The notes: a model not told the origin generated them from the sequence alone. A DNA stretch of 64,000 nt from an uncultured Bacilli bacterium (GCA_934131175.1 CAKOZD010000001.1:1-64000); one strand, 5' to 3'. Positions 7,623-17,361 are shown, counted from the stretch's first letter. Numbers and translations are program-made.

Positions 7623-10600
7623 ATAAATTGATCTTCTAATTGTTCTAAAGGTTCTTCATCCATAAATTCTGTCTTTAATTCATAGTCTACATCTCTGTAG
7701 TTTTTAATACCTGTACCTGCAGGTATAACCTTACCTATGATAACATTTTCCTTTAATCCATATAAGTGATCAACTTTTCCTCTTATTGCAGCATCAGTTA
7801 AGATACGAGTTGTTTCTTGGAATGAAGCTGCTGATAAGAATGAATCAGTTTCAAGTGCTGCTTTTGTAATACCAAGTAATAATGGTTTTCCAAGAGCAGG
7901 TTTTTTACCTTGAATAATAGCATCTTTATTACCATCTGTAAATTCACGGAAGTTAACTAAGCTACCTGGTAAGAATTTAGTATCTCCACCATCAATTATT
8001 CTTATCTTACTAATCATTCTACGAGCAATTACTTCAATATGTTTATCGGAAATATCAACACCTTGTGAACGATATGTATATTGAACTTCTTTTAAAATAT
8101 AGTCTTGTGTAGTAATTGGATCAGTAACTGCTAATAATTCTTTTGGACTAATAGCACCTTCTGTTAACTTATCTCCACAATGAACTTCAGTACCTTTTTC
8201 AACACAAAGTTTTGATCCATAATTAGTAACATGCTCTTTTGTTTCTAATTTATTAGTAATACTAATCTTATATTTTCCATGGTCTTCTTTAATTTTTGAA
8301 ACAACACCATCAATTTCAGCAATTGTTGCTTTTCCTTTAGGATTACGAGCTTCAAATAATTCTTGTACACGAGGAAGACCTTGAGTAATATCTTCAACAC
8401 CAGCAACTCCACCTGTATGGAAAGTACGCATTGTAAGTTGTGTACCAGGTTCACCAATTGATTGAGCAGCCATAACACCTACAGCTTCACCAATTTCAAC
8501 TAAGTTTCCTGTTGCTAAGTTTCTACCATAACATTTTTGGCATACACCATTTTGAGTACCACAAGTTAAAATTGTTCTAATTTCAACTTCTGTAATTCCA
8601 GCAGCAATTATCTTATCTGCTAATGATTCATTAATCATTTGAAGTTTGTCAACAATAACTTCTTTTGTTTCAGGATTAACAATCTTCTTGTTAGCGAATC
8701 TACCAACTATACGATCACGTAAACTTTCAATTACAGCACCTGTTTTTTCATTTATAAATGCTTTAACAACCATTCCTTGATCAGTACCACAATCTTCTTC
8801 ACGAACAATCATATCTTGAGAGACATCAACTAAACGACGAGTTAAGTATCCAGAATCTGCTGTCTTTAATGCTGTATCTGCAGAACCTTTACGAGCACCA
8901 TGTGTTGATAAGAAGAATTCTGCAACAGATAATCCTTCGATAAAGTTTGATAAAACTGGAATTTCTACTGAAGAACCATCTGGCTTAGCCATCAATCCAC
9001 GCATACCTGCAACTTGTGTAAAGTTTGAAATGTTACCACGAGCTTTAGAATGCATCATCATGAATATTGGATTTTCTAAATCACTATTTGCAATTTCTTG
9101 AAGTTCTTCTTGAACTTTATCTTTTGCACCATTCCATGTTTCAATAACTTTATTATATCTTTCTTCTTCTGTTATTAAACCACGCTTATATTGTTTATTA
9201 ATTTTATCAACAAACTTTTGTGCTTCAGCAACTATTTCACCTTTTTTATCACTAGTCTTAACATCAGACATACTAACAGTAACACCAGCGATTGTTGAAT
9301 AATAGAAACCTAAATCTTTTAATTTATCAAGCATTGTAGAAGTTTCAGTTGTCTTATATCTATTAAATACTTGAGCAATGATTTTTTCCAATGTTCCTTT
9401 AGCAAATGGTTTTACTAATGGCATTTCCTTTATTGCTTCAGGTATATTAGTACCTTTTTCTAAGAAATATTTATTAGGTGTAATATTATTAATATTCTCA
9501 TCTGTTGGTTCATTAATATATGCAAATGTATCTGGTAAAATTTCATTAAATTTAATTTTTCCAACAGTTGTTACTAAATACTTACCTTTTTGACTTTCAG
9601 TAAATAATTTATGTCTAAATGAATCAACTGGTAAAGCTATACGAGTATGTAGAGTTATTTCACGTCTTTCATAAGCCATTAATGCTTCATTAGAATTTCT
9701 AAATACTCTTCCTTCTCCATCTTCTCCAGCTTTTTCCATTGTAATGTAATAGTTTCCTAAAACCATATCTTGTGATGGAGTAACAATTGGATCTCCACTT
9801 GATGGTTTTAAAATATTATTAGAACCAAGCATTAACATTCTAGCTTCTGCTTGTGCTTCCTCAGATAATGGAACATGTACTGCCATTTGGTCACCATCGA
9901 AGTCAGCATTAAATGCAGGACAAACTAATGGATGTAATCTGATTGCTTTTCCACCAACTAAAACTGGTTCGAAAGCTTGAATTCCTAATCTATGTAATGT
10001 AGGAGCACGGTTTAATAAAACTGGATGCTCTTTAATAGCTTCTTCTACTATATCCCATACAACTGGATCTTGATTATCAATTAATCTCTTAGCTGCTTTA
10101 ATATTATGAGCAATATCTTTACTTACTAATCCATGAATAACATGAGGTTTAAATAATTCAAGTGCCATTTCTTTTGGAATACCACATTGATACATCTTTA
10201 ATGATGGACCAACTACAATAACTGAACGTCCTGAATAATCAACACGTTTTCCTAATAAGTTTTGACGGAAACGTCCTTGTTTACCTTTTAACATACTAGA
10301 AATTGACTTTAACGGTCTATTTCCAGCACCAGTAACGCTTCTTCCACGACGACCATTATCAAATAAAGCATCAACAGCTTCTTGAAGCATACGTTTTTCA
10401 TTTTGAATAATAATTCCAGGAGCACCTAAATCAATAAGTTTCTTTAAACGATTGTTACGATTAATTACACGTCTATATAAATCGTTCAAATCACTTGTTG
10501 CGAAACGACCACCATCTAATTGAATCATTGGACGTAGTTCTGGTGGGATAACTGGTATACAATCCATAATCATCCACTCTGGTTTATTACCTGATTTATA

Positions 10601-11248
10601 GAAAGCATCTAAAACATCTAATCTCTTTAATAAACGTGTTCTTTTTTGACCTTGAGCTGTTTCAAGTTCTTTTTCAATTTCATCTATATCTTTCTTTAAA
10701 TCAACTTTTTTAAGTAACTCTTTAATGGCTTCAGCACCCATTCCAACTTTGAAACCAGTACCATATTTTTCATAATAAGCTCTATATTCTTTTTCTGATA
10801 ATGTTTGCTTATTTTCTAAAGGAGCATTTCCCTTGTCAATAACAACATAACTTACAAAGTACAAAACTTCTTCCAAATCTCTTGGACTCATATCAAGTAC
10901 AAGACCCATACGAGATGGAACTCCCTTAAAGAACCAAATGTGAGATACAGGAGTAGCTAACTCAATGTGTCCCATACGTTCACGACGAACTTTAGCACGA
11001 GTAACCTCTACTCCACATCTATCACAAACTATATTTTTATATCTTACTCTCTTGTATTTTCCACAAGCACATTCGTAATCTTTAGTAGGTCCAAAAATCT
11101 TTTCACAGAAAAGACCATCTCTTTCTGGACGTAAAGTACGATAATTGATTGTTTCAGGTTTTTTTACTTCTCCATATGACCATTCACGAATTTTTTCTGG
11201 AGAAGCTATTCCGATTTTTAACGCTTCAAACTTATTAACGTCTATCAT
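7616..11248 (-). CDS. rpoC: RNA polymerase subunit beta'
   Basis: Largest catalytic subunit of RNA polymerase; 1210 residues, close to the Bacillus length. The N-terminal zinc site is CACGK...CDRCG (about residues 60-78). The absolutely conserved NADFDGD metal-binding motif lies near residue 450, and the second zinc cluster is CGTQNGVCQKCYG near residue 890. The trigger loop and bridge helix region (GARKGSADTALKTADSGYLTRR) is intact. The ATG overlaps the rpoB stop by one base (TAATG), indicating translational coupling. Confidence 0.99.
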   Translation of the reverse strand: MIDVNKFEALKIGIASPEKIREWSYGEVKKPETINYRTLRPERDGLFCEKIFGPTKDYECACGKYKRVRYKNIVCDRCGVEVTRAKVRRERMGHIELATPVSHIWFFKGVPSRMGLVLDMSPRDLEEVLYFVSYVVIDKGNAPLENKQTLSEKEYRAYYEKYGTGFKVGMGAEAIKELLKKVDLKKDIDEIEKELETAQGQKRTRLLKRLDVLDAFYKSGNKPEWMIMDCIPVIPPELRPMIQLDGGRFATSDLNDLYRRVINRNNRLKKLIDLGAPGIIIQNEKRMLQEAVDALFDNGRRGRSVTGAGNRPLKSISSMLKGKQGRFRQNLLGKRVDYSGRSVIVVGPSLKMYQCGIPKEMALELFKPHVIHGLVSKDIAHNIKAAKRLIDNQDPVVWDIVEEAIKEHPVLLNRAPTLHRLGIQAFEPVLVGGKAIRLHPLVCPAFNADFDGDQMAVHVPLSEEAQAEARMLMLGSNNILKPSSGDPIVTPSQDMVLGNYYITMEKAGEDGEGRVFRNSNEALMAYERREITLHTRIALPVDSFRHKLFTESQKGKYLVTTVGKIKFNEILPDTFAYINEPTDENINNITPNKYFLEKGTNIPEAIKEMPLVKPFAKGTLEKIIAQVFNRYKTTETSTMLDKLKDLGFYYSTIAGVTVSMSDVKTSDKKGEIVAEAQKFVDKINKQYKRGLITEEERYNKVIETWNGAKDKVQEELQEIANSDLENPIFMMMHSKARGNISNFTQVAGMRGLMAKPDGSSVEIPVLSNFIEGLSVAEFFLSTHGARKGSADTALKTADSGYLTRRLVDVSQDMIVREEDCGTDQGMVVKAFINEKTGAVIESLRDRIVGRFANKKIVNPETKEVIVDKLQMINESLADKIIAAGITEVEIRTILTCGTQNGVCQKCYGRNLATGNLVEIGEAVGVMAAQSIGEPGTQLTMRTFHTGGVAGVEDITQGLPRVQELFEARNPKGKATIAEIDGVVSKIKEDHGKYKISITNKLETKEHVTNYGSKLCVEKGTEVHCGDKLTEGAISPKELLAVTDPITTQDYILKEVQYTYRSQGVDISDKHIEVIARRMISKIRIIDGGDTKFLPGSLVNFREFTDGNKDAIIQGKKPALGKPLLLGITKAALETDSFLSAASFQETTRILTDAAIRGKVDHLYGLKENVIIGKVIPAGTGIKNYRDVDYELKTEFMDEEPLEQLEDQFME

Positions 11249-14200
11249 TAAATATCAGCTCCTTCCTCATCAATATCATCAAAGCTTTCTGGTTCTTCGA
11301 TATCATCTAAATCTTCATCTTCAAATTCATCTTCGTCTTCATAATCTTCTTCAAAATCTGTAGACTCTTCTTCATTATTTGAAATTTCTCTAGCAGGAGA
11401 GTTCTCAACTTCTTCAATACTTGTATTAAAATCTTCTTTATCTTCTGCCTCTTCCATATCTTTAAGTTCTAATGTTTTACCATCATTATTGATTATAGAA
11501 ACATCTAAACCTAATGCTTGGAATTCTTTCATCAATACTCTAAATGATTCAGGAACTCCAGGATCATTTATTTCTTGTCCTTTAATAATAGATTCATAAA
11601 CCTTTACACGACCAACAACATCGTCAGATTTAACAGTCATCATTTCTTGTAATGTATGTGCAGCACCATAAGCATATAATGCCCAAACTTCCATTTCTCC
11701 AAATCTTTGACCACCAAATTGAGCTTTACCACCAAGTGGTTGTTGTGTAACTAATGAATATGGTCCAGTAGCACGAGCATGTAACTTATCATCAACCATG
11801 TGATGTAATTTAATCATATACATAACACCAACGGCTATTCTATGGTCAAATGCTTCACCAGTACGACCATCATATAATACAGTCTTACCATCTTCATCCA
11901 TACCAGCTTCTTTCATCATATCTTGGATGTCTTGAATACTTGCACCATCAAATACTGGCGTAGCAATATGTACCCCTAATTTCTTAGCAGCCATACCCAT
12001 ATGTAATTCTAGAATTTGTCCAAAGTTCATACGAGAAGGAACACCTTGTGGATTTAACATAATATCAACTGGAGTACCATCTGGTAAATATGGCATATCT
12101 TCTTGTGGTAAAATCAATGAAATAACACCTTTGTTACCATGACGACCTGACATCTTATCTCCAACTTGAATTTTACGTTTTTGAATTATATATACACGAA
12201 TTACTTTACTAACTCCAGCAGGTAACTCATCATTATCTTTTCTTGAATATATTTTAATATCATGAACAATTCCATCTCCACCATGTGGAACACGTAATGA
12301 AGTATCACGTACTTCACGTGTTTTTTCTCCAAAAATTGCATGTAACAATTTTTCTTCAGATGAAAGTTCAGCCATTCCTTTAGGAGTAACTTTACCTACT
12401 AAAATATCTCCTTCTTTTACTTCAGTACCAATAGCAACAATACCATTTGCATCAAGGTTACGTCTTGCTTCTTCACTAACATTTGGTATATCACGAGTTA
12501 TTTCTTCTGGTCCTAATTTAGTTTCACGACATTGCATCTCATAATCTTCAAGATGTAATGAAGTTAATTTATCATCTTTTACTAAGTTTTCATTTAAAAT
12601 AACAGCATCTTCATAATTGTAACCATTAAATGTCATAAATGCTATTGTCATATTTTTACCTAATGCCAACTCTCCTTTATCAGTTGAATTACCATCAGCT
12701 AATATTGTCTTGTCAGCATATACTTTATCACCAACATGAACAATTGGTCTTTGATGTGAACAAATACTTGAGTTTGCCAATTCAAAGTTTGCTAATTGAT
12801 ATGTATCCTTTCCATCTTTTGTAGTAACTACAATTTTCTTTGCATCAACATATTCAACAATACCATCTTTTTTAGCAACAATTTCAACACCTGAATCTTT
12901 TGCTGCTATAAATTCAACACCTGTTCCAACAAGTGGAGCTTCTGTTTTGATTAATGGCATAGCTTGACGTTGCATGTTTGCTCCCATCAACGCACGTGTT
13001 GCATCATCATGCTCAAGGAATGGAATACAACTTGTTGTTACAGATACAACTTGTTGTGGACTAACATCAATGTAATCAACATTCTCAGGTTTAGCTAAAA
13101 TATTTTCTCCACGGAAACGTGCATTAACTTGCTCATCAGTTATTTTATTATCCTCATCTGTTCCAACAGTAGATTGTGAAATAATATAATCTAATTCTTC
13201 ATCTGCAGTTAAATATTCAACTTCATCAGTTATTTGACAATCAACAACTTTTCTATATGGAGTCATAATAAATCCAAAGTCATCAATTTTAGCATAACTT
13301 GCTAGTGATGTAATCAATCCGATATTTGGACCTTCTGGAGATTCAATTGGACAAATACGACCATAGTGAGATGCATTAACGTCACGTACTTCAACACCAG
13401 CTCTATCACGAGATAATCCACCTGGTCCTAATGCAGAAAGTCTTCTCTTATTAGTTAATTCAGCAATAGGGTTTGTTTGATCCATGAATTGTGATAATTG
13501 TGAACTACCAAAGAATTCTTTCATTGAAGCAGTTACAGGTCTAATGTTAATTAAAGTTTTAGGTGTAACTTCTTCCATTTCTTGTGTAGTCATTCTTTCA
13601 CGAATAACTCTTTCCATTCTAGAAACACCAATTCTAAATTGGTTTTGTAATAATTCTCCAACTTGACGAACACGTCTATTTCCTAAATGGTCAATTTCAT
13701 CAAAGTTACCAACACCATGTAAAAGATTTAGATAATATGAAACAGCAGCATAAACATCTGAAATAGTTAATCTTTTTACATCTGTTGTTTGATCATTACC
13801 AATAACAATTAACTTATTCTTCTTGTCACTTGGATCAACAACTTTTATAATTTGAACTTTATTAAATGAATCTAACTCTTCATTAACTGTTGCATCAACT
13901 ACTCCATAACCAGATTTAAATACTTCATTTAATTCTTTAATATTAGCTTTTGTAATTTTTGTACCTTTTTCAAACACAACATTACCATCAACTATAATAT
14001 CTTCAGCTAATACTTGGTCTAATAATCTATCAGTAATATTTAATTTCTTATTAAATTTATAACGACCAACCTTTGATAAATCATATCTGAACTCATCAAA
14101 GAAACGAGTAATAATTTGGTTTTTTGATGAATCAAGTGTTGCAGGTTCACCTGGTCTTAATTTTTCATAAATTTCAATCAATGCTTCATCAGTATTCTTT

Positions 14201-14877
14201 GTAGAATCTTTAGCAATTGTATTTCTTAAATACTCATCATCACCAAACATCTTAATAATTTCTTCGTCACTTGATAAACCAAACGCACGAAGTAATGTAG
14301 TAATTGGAACTTTTCTTGTTCTATCAATTCTAACATATAATACATCTCTAGCATCAACTTCAAATTCTAACCATGTACCACGATTAGGAATAATTTGGTT
14401 TGTTATTACTTCTCTTCCGTTTTTATCTACTTCACGATTGAAATAAACACTTGGAGAACGAACTAATTGAGAAACAATAACACGTTCAGCACCATTAATA
14501 ACAAATGTACCTGAATCTGTCATTAAAGGCATATCTCCCATAAAGATTTCTTGTTCTTTTACTTCACCAGATTCACGGTTAAATAAACGAACTTCTACTC
14601 TTAAAGGTGCAGAATAAGTAGATTCACGATCTTTACTTTCTTTAATTGAATATTTTGGCTTATCAAAATGGTAATCTCCAAATTCAAGCGATAAAGTTCC
14701 AGAGAAATTTTCTACTGGAAATAAATCTTCAAATACTTCTTTAATACCATCTGTTATAAACCAATTATATGATTTTTTTTGAATTTCAAGCAAGTCTTTT
14801 AATTCATAAGAATTTCTAATTCTAGAGAAATTTCTTCTTTCTCTATAGTCACCACTTTTAACAATCTTATATGACAC
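11248..14877 (-). CDS. rpoB: RNA polymerase subunit beta
   Basis: Second catalytic subunit; 1209 residues, GTG start with GGGGTGA upstream. All beta landmarks are present, including GSSQLSQFMDQTNP in the rifampicin pocket, GRHGNKGV and GGKAQFGGQRFGEMEVWAL. Two points stand out. Residue 476, equivalent to E. coli His526, is Asn (codon 13450-13452), a position linked to reduced rifampicin binding and also Asn in Spiroplasma. The last 70 or so residues form a long tail made mostly of Asp and Glu. It is transcribed from a promoter overlapping the end of rsmC and is coupled to rpoC. Confidence 0.99.
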   Translation of the reverse strand: MSYKIVKSGDYRERRNFSRIRNSYELKDLLEIQKKSYNWFITDGIKEVFEDLFPVENFSGTLSLEFGDYHFDKPKYSIKESKDRESTYSAPLRVEVRLFNRESGEVKEQEIFMGDMPLMTDSGTFVINGAERVIVSQLVRSPSVYFNREVDKNGREVITNQIIPNRGTWLEFEVDARDVLYVRIDRTRKVPITTLLRAFGLSSDEEIIKMFGDDEYLRNTIAKDSTKNTDEALIEIYEKLRPGEPATLDSSKNQIITRFFDEFRYDLSKVGRYKFNKKLNITDRLLDQVLAEDIIVDGNVVFEKGTKITKANIKELNEVFKSGYGVVDATVNEELDSFNKVQIIKVVDPSDKKNKLIVIGNDQTTDVKRLTISDVYAAVSYYLNLLHGVGNFDEIDHLGNRRVRQVGELLQNQFRIGVSRMERVIRERMTTQEMEEVTPKTLINIRPVTASMKEFFGSSQLSQFMDQTNPIAELTNKRRLSALGPGGLSRDRAGVEVRDVNASHYGRICPIESPEGPNIGLITSLASYAKIDDFGFIMTPYRKVVDCQITDEVEYLTADEELDYIISQSTVGTDEDNKITDEQVNARFRGENILAKPENVDYIDVSPQQVVSVTTSCIPFLEHDDATRALMGANMQRQAMPLIKTEAPLVGTGVEFIAAKDSGVEIVAKKDGIVEYVDAKKIVVTTKDGKDTYQLANFELANSSICSHQRPIVHVGDKVYADKTILADGNSTDKGELALGKNMTIAFMTFNGYNYEDAVILNENLVKDDKLTSLHLEDYEMQCRETKLGPEEITRDIPNVSEEARRNLDANGIVAIGTEVKEGDILVGKVTPKGMAELSSEEKLLHAIFGEKTREVRDTSLRVPHGGDGIVHDIKIYSRKDNDELPAGVSKVIRVYIIQKRKIQVGDKMSGRHGNKGVISLILPQEDMPYLPDGTPVDIMLNPQGVPSRMNFGQILELHMGMAAKKLGVHIATPVFDGASIQDIQDMMKEAGMDEDGKTVLYDGRTGEAFDHRIAVGVMYMIKLHHMVDDKLHARATGPYSLVTQQPLGGKAQFGGQRFGEMEVWALYAYGAAHTLQEMMTVKSDDVVGRVKVYESIIKGQEINDPGVPESFRVLMKEFQALGLDVSIINNDGKTLELKDMEEAEDKEDFNTSIEEVENSPAREISNNEEESTDFEEDYEDEDEFEDEDLDDIEEPESFDDIDEEGADI

Positions 14878-14935
14878 TATTATTCACCCCACATACAATT
14901 TTTTATAACTTTTTTGATTTAAGTTGCAACTTATA

Positions 14936-14964
14936 TTATTAGCATATATTAATTATTTAGTCAA
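14936..14964 (-). promoter_or_regulatory. rpoBC promoter
   Basis: Minus-strand TTGACT (14959-14964) directly follows the rsmC stop codon, with a TAATAA -10 box (14936-14941) after a 17 bp spacer. The untranslated leader to the GTG start is about 50 bases. Confidence 0.65.
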
Positions 14965-15552
14965 TTATAAATAGCACTTTAAAATGAAAAAACCTTTTTT
15001 CTTCGCAACTATCTCAACGTTATAGATTTTTTTTAAATCTACAATTAGTGATTTAGCACCTTGCTCTTTACGAATTACTAAAAAAAGTTTACCATCTTTT
15101 TCTAAATAATTCTGAGCGTTCATCACTATATCATAGACTATCTTTTTACCAGCCCTTATTGGTGGATTGGTAACAATTGAAGAATATTTTGAAACAACTT
15201 TTTCATAACAATTACTCTCAAAAACATTAATATCTGAGCAGCCATTTTCTTTTATATTTATTTTAGAAAGATGTAAAGCTCTTAAATTAACATCACACAT
15301 ATCAACATTGCAAGAAAGAATCTTATTTAAAACTATTCCAAAAACTCCATAACCACAACCCATATCAAGAACTTTGCCTCCAACTTCTTCAAGCGGGATT
15401 GTTTCAAGAAGAAGTCTACTGCCAAAGTCCAAACCATCTTTAGAGAAAACACCATTATCAGTAAAGAATGTAAATTTTTTTCCTAATATAAAAGATTCGG
15501 TTCTTGTAATATTACTTGGTAAATTATTATCATTTTCAAAATATTGTCCCAT
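14965..15552 (-). CDS. rsmC: RsmC-like (YbxB) class I methyltransferase
   Basis: A predicted S-adenosylmethionine-dependent methyltransferase of the YbxB/RsmC type, which in relatives modifies a guanine of 16S rRNA. The 195-residue length fits the single-domain Bacillus form. The SAM motif VLDMGCGYGVFG (near residue 60) and the catalytic NPPIRAGK (near residue 129) are clear. B. subtilis also has ybxB between rplL and rpoB, so the position supports the call. Here a type VII secretion island separates it from rplL. It has its own promoter and an AGGTGAT ribosome binding site. Confidence 0.92.
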   Translation of the reverse strand: MGQYFENDNNLPSNITRTESFILGKKFTFFTDNGVFSKDGLDFGSRLLLETIPLEEVGGKVLDMGCGYGVFGIVLNKILSCNVDMCDVNLRALHLSKINIKENGCSDINVFESNCYEKVVSKYSSIVTNPPIRAGKKIVYDIVMNAQNYLEKDGKLFLVIRKEQGAKSLIVDLKKIYNVEIVAKKKGFFILKCYL

Positions 15553-15623
15553 AAAATCACCTTGAAAAAAAAAGAAGAAGAAAAACAGCGTAAAAACATC
15601 AATTTTTCTTCCTTTCGAACCAT

Positions 15624-15652
15624 ATAATACATCATTTAAAAAAAATAGTCAA
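15624..15652 (-). promoter_or_regulatory. rsmC promoter
   Basis: Minus-strand TTGACT (15647-15652) and TATTAT (15624-15629) with a 17 bp spacer. An AT-rich hairpin with T runs just upstream (about 15662-15690) probably ends the preceding island transcript. Confidence 0.75.
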
Positions 15653-15690
15653 TAAAATTTTAAAAAAATAAAAAAGAAATTTATTCTTTT

Positions 15691-15999
15691 TTATTTTGCT
15701 AATGCATCAATTACATTAAATTCCATGTCTAAACTTGAAACTTGATTTCTAATTAAAGGTAATGTTGTCTTATTAAATCTTGAATAAGCACTTGTTAATT
15801 CTTTACCATCATAAGCTTCATTATTAAGCCCTTCAACAGCACCAATTAGTGAAGTTGAACCACCGTTTTGTCCATCACCTTTTTTACCAATTTGTTTTCT
15901 TAATTGATCCATTAATGCATCAATTTTTTTAAGTCTAGCATTTGCATATTTTTCATTAATTGAAGCATATGCTGCTTTTTTTGTTTTTTGTTTTCCCAT
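15691..15999 (-). CDS. Small helical protein of the type VII secretion island
   Basis: A basic N-terminus (MGKQKTKKA) is followed by helix, a glycine-rich break (GKKGDGQNGGS, about residues 39-49) and a second helical half, 102 residues in total. The helix-break-helix shape and size resemble WXG100-class secretion partners, although no W-x-G is present. The gene lies 22 bp after the 125-residue neighbour, likely in the same transcript, with a clear ribosome binding site (AAAGGAGC). It is probably a substrate or chaperone of the EssC machine; that role is inferred from context only. Confidence 0.6.
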   Translation of the reverse strand: MGKQKTKKAAYASINEKYANARLKKIDALMDQLRKQIGKKGDGQNGGSTSLIGAVEGLNNEAYDGKELTSAYSRFNKTTLPLIRNQVSSLDMEFNVIDALAK

Positions 16000-16021
16000 A
16001 AATAATAGCTCCTTTCAACAA

Positions 16022-16399
16022 TTAAGCATTCTTTTGTGCTGCTTCCCATTTTAATAATAATTCTTTAAAACGTTTCCACTCTTCTTTTTGAGCTTTAGTA
16101 ACACCATTAGTTAAAGTTGTTACTTCACTATCAATTTCCTTCTCAATCTTTTGTAAACGTTTTACTGTTTGATTTAAATACATTGTAGCCATTTTTCCTG
16201 TATCAGCATGATTCTTTAATAATTTAATTTCCTTGTTAATTGCATTAATTGTGTTTTTTACATTTGTACGTGCTTTTTTTAAATTATTAAGTTCTGAGTC
16301 AAAATCATCTCCTAATGTTGGAGTTGTTTTTGAAGCATCTCCCTTTAAGTTTGCAGATAAAGTACCACTCCATTTACCTGCTATATAACTATTTGCCAT
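16022..16399 (-). CDS. WXG100-like helical protein
   Basis: A 125-residue, lysine-rich, almost entirely helical protein. Two long heptad-like stretches run from about residues 30-70 (LNNLKKARTNVKNTINAINK) and 72-120. A W-S-G occurs early (residues 9-11), not at the mid-loop position seen in EsxA. It has its own strong promoter and an AAGGAGAG ribosome binding site. Size, fold pattern and proximity to essC suggest an ESX-type secreted helical protein or partner. No signal peptide or membrane segment is visible. Family membership is inferred. Confidence 0.65.
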   Translation of the reverse strand: MANSYIAGKWSGTLSANLKGDASKTTPTLGDDFDSELNNLKKARTNVKNTINAINKEIKLLKNHADTGKMATMYLNQTVKRLQKIEKEIDSEVTTLTNGVTKAQKEEWKRFKELLLKWEAAQKNA

Positions 16400-16435
16400 A
16401 TTATATACTCTCCTTTATCATATATTCTAAAGATA

Positions 16436-16463
16436 ATTATAGCATGACATAAAAATATGTCAA
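16436..16463 (-). promoter_or_regulatory. Promoter of the WXG-like pair
   Basis: Minus-strand TTGACA (16458-16463) and TATAAT (16436-16441) with a 16 bp spacer, both perfect consensus hexamers, in the 72 bp gap before the 125-residue gene. Confidence 0.85.
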
Positions 16464-16471
16464 TGAATTAT

Positions 16472-16861
16472 CTAAAACAAATTGTCAACATCACTGTCAG
16501 AAATACCATCATCTTCTTCAATTGCATCATCAACTTCAAGTAAATCTTGGTCAGCTGTTGAATCATCGTAATATTCAGCATTTTCTAAATCTTTATATGA
16601 TGCTGTATCCTGTGCAAAATCAGAAATGATATTATTTAAACTTTCTGTTTTTTGATTAAATCTAATTAATTGTTGTTTTAATTCTTCAGGCATATTGTCA
16701 TCAATTTTAAATGTTCCGATAGTCTCTGTATCAAGGGTAGCATCTTCTATATCTTCCAAATTAACATCTGGTATATTAGTTGTACCATTTACTTTCATTG
16801 CATCTTCTAATGATAATTCACTTTCCTCACTATTTAAATGATTTTCGTTGTATCCTTCCAT
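16472..16861 (-). CDS. Acidic protein of the type VII secretion island
   Basis: A 129-residue protein very rich in Asp and Glu with few hydrophobic stretches, probably largely disordered apart from one helix (about residues 58-90, PEELKQQLIRFNQKTESL). No recognisable domain. The ribosome binding site GGAGGTG is strong. It lies directly downstream of the first structured RNA and upstream of two helical candidate substrates. An acidic partner or secretion chaperone is possible but unproven. Confidence 0.6.
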   Translation of the reverse strand: MEGYNENHLNSEESELSLEDAMKVNGTTNIPDVNLEDIEDATLDTETIGTFKIDDNMPEELKQQLIRFNQKTESLNNIISDFAQDTASYKDLENAEYYDDSTADQDLLEVDDAIEEDDGISDSDVDNLF

Positions 16862-16944
16862 AACAACACCTCCATCCTAAATATAATATAACATACTATA
16901 AAAAAGAAAAAAAACTATTATATTATTTTTTTCTAAAAAAGCGT

Positions 16945-17272
16945 AAAAAAAATGCAAAGCACAACGACTGCTTTTGCATTCCAAAAATATCAAAAAAATC
17001 CACTCTATCTTTTCAAATACTTTTATTTTAACTATTTCTCTGATAAAGAAATAATCTCAATTGGTTTTCAGGAAGGCCGACATCAACAAAAAGATATCTT
17101 CACGTAATCGTTGTTTGTATAGCCACCTATTATATTTAAAGTTTTCCTTCTTTAAAAAATAAAATAATGTAATTTTCCTAATAGCATGATAAGATTTAAA
17201 AACATATAACCATTAATTCACCGAATATAAAATCACTAATGAAATTAATAATGTTCATTACTCTCTATTAGT
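16945..17272 (-). ncRNA. Structured RNA of unknown family (about 330 nt), downstream of esaB
   Basis: Occupies most of the 500 bp gap between esaB and the acidic protein gene. It is bounded by a consensus promoter and a strong terminator (AATGCAAAGC pairing with GCTTTTGCATT at 16951-16980, then a T run). Visible pairings include an outer GAAGG/CCTTC stem with an inner AACAA/TTGTT hairpin (about 17067-17150), a hairpin pairing ATTATTTCT with AGAGAAATAGT (about 17030-17057), and AAGAT/ATCTT and ACTAAT/ATTAG pairings in the 5' domain. No long frame with a ribosome binding site is present. The hallmarks of tmRNA, RNase P RNA and SRP RNA were sought and not found. Confidence 0.65.
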
Positions 17273-17278
17273 ATCTTA

Positions 17279-17307
17279 ATTATACTAACCAAAAGTATTT
17301 TAGTCAA
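17279..17307 (-). promoter_or_regulatory. Promoter of the esaB-downstream RNA
   Basis: Minus-strand TTGACT (17302-17307), 17 bp spacer, TATAAT (17279-17284). It lies just after the esaB terminator. Confidence 0.85.
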
Positions 17308-17324
17308 TACTATTTTTAATTTTT

Positions 17325-17357
17325 TTAAAAAAAACATTTCAAACAAATGTTGAAATG
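17325..17357 (-). terminator. essC-esaB terminator
   Basis: CATTTCAA pairs with TTTGAAATG around a short loop, followed by eight T residues on the minus strand, five bases after the esaB stop codon. Confidence 0.8.
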
Positions 17358-17361
17358 CTTT

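Noticed and set aside
16945..17272. Assignment of the essC-downstream RNA to tmRNA, RNase P RNA or SRP RNA
   Set aside because: No tag frame and acceptor-like ends, no GAGGAAAGUCC-type P RNA core, and no SRP helix 8; the SRP RNA is found elsewhere.
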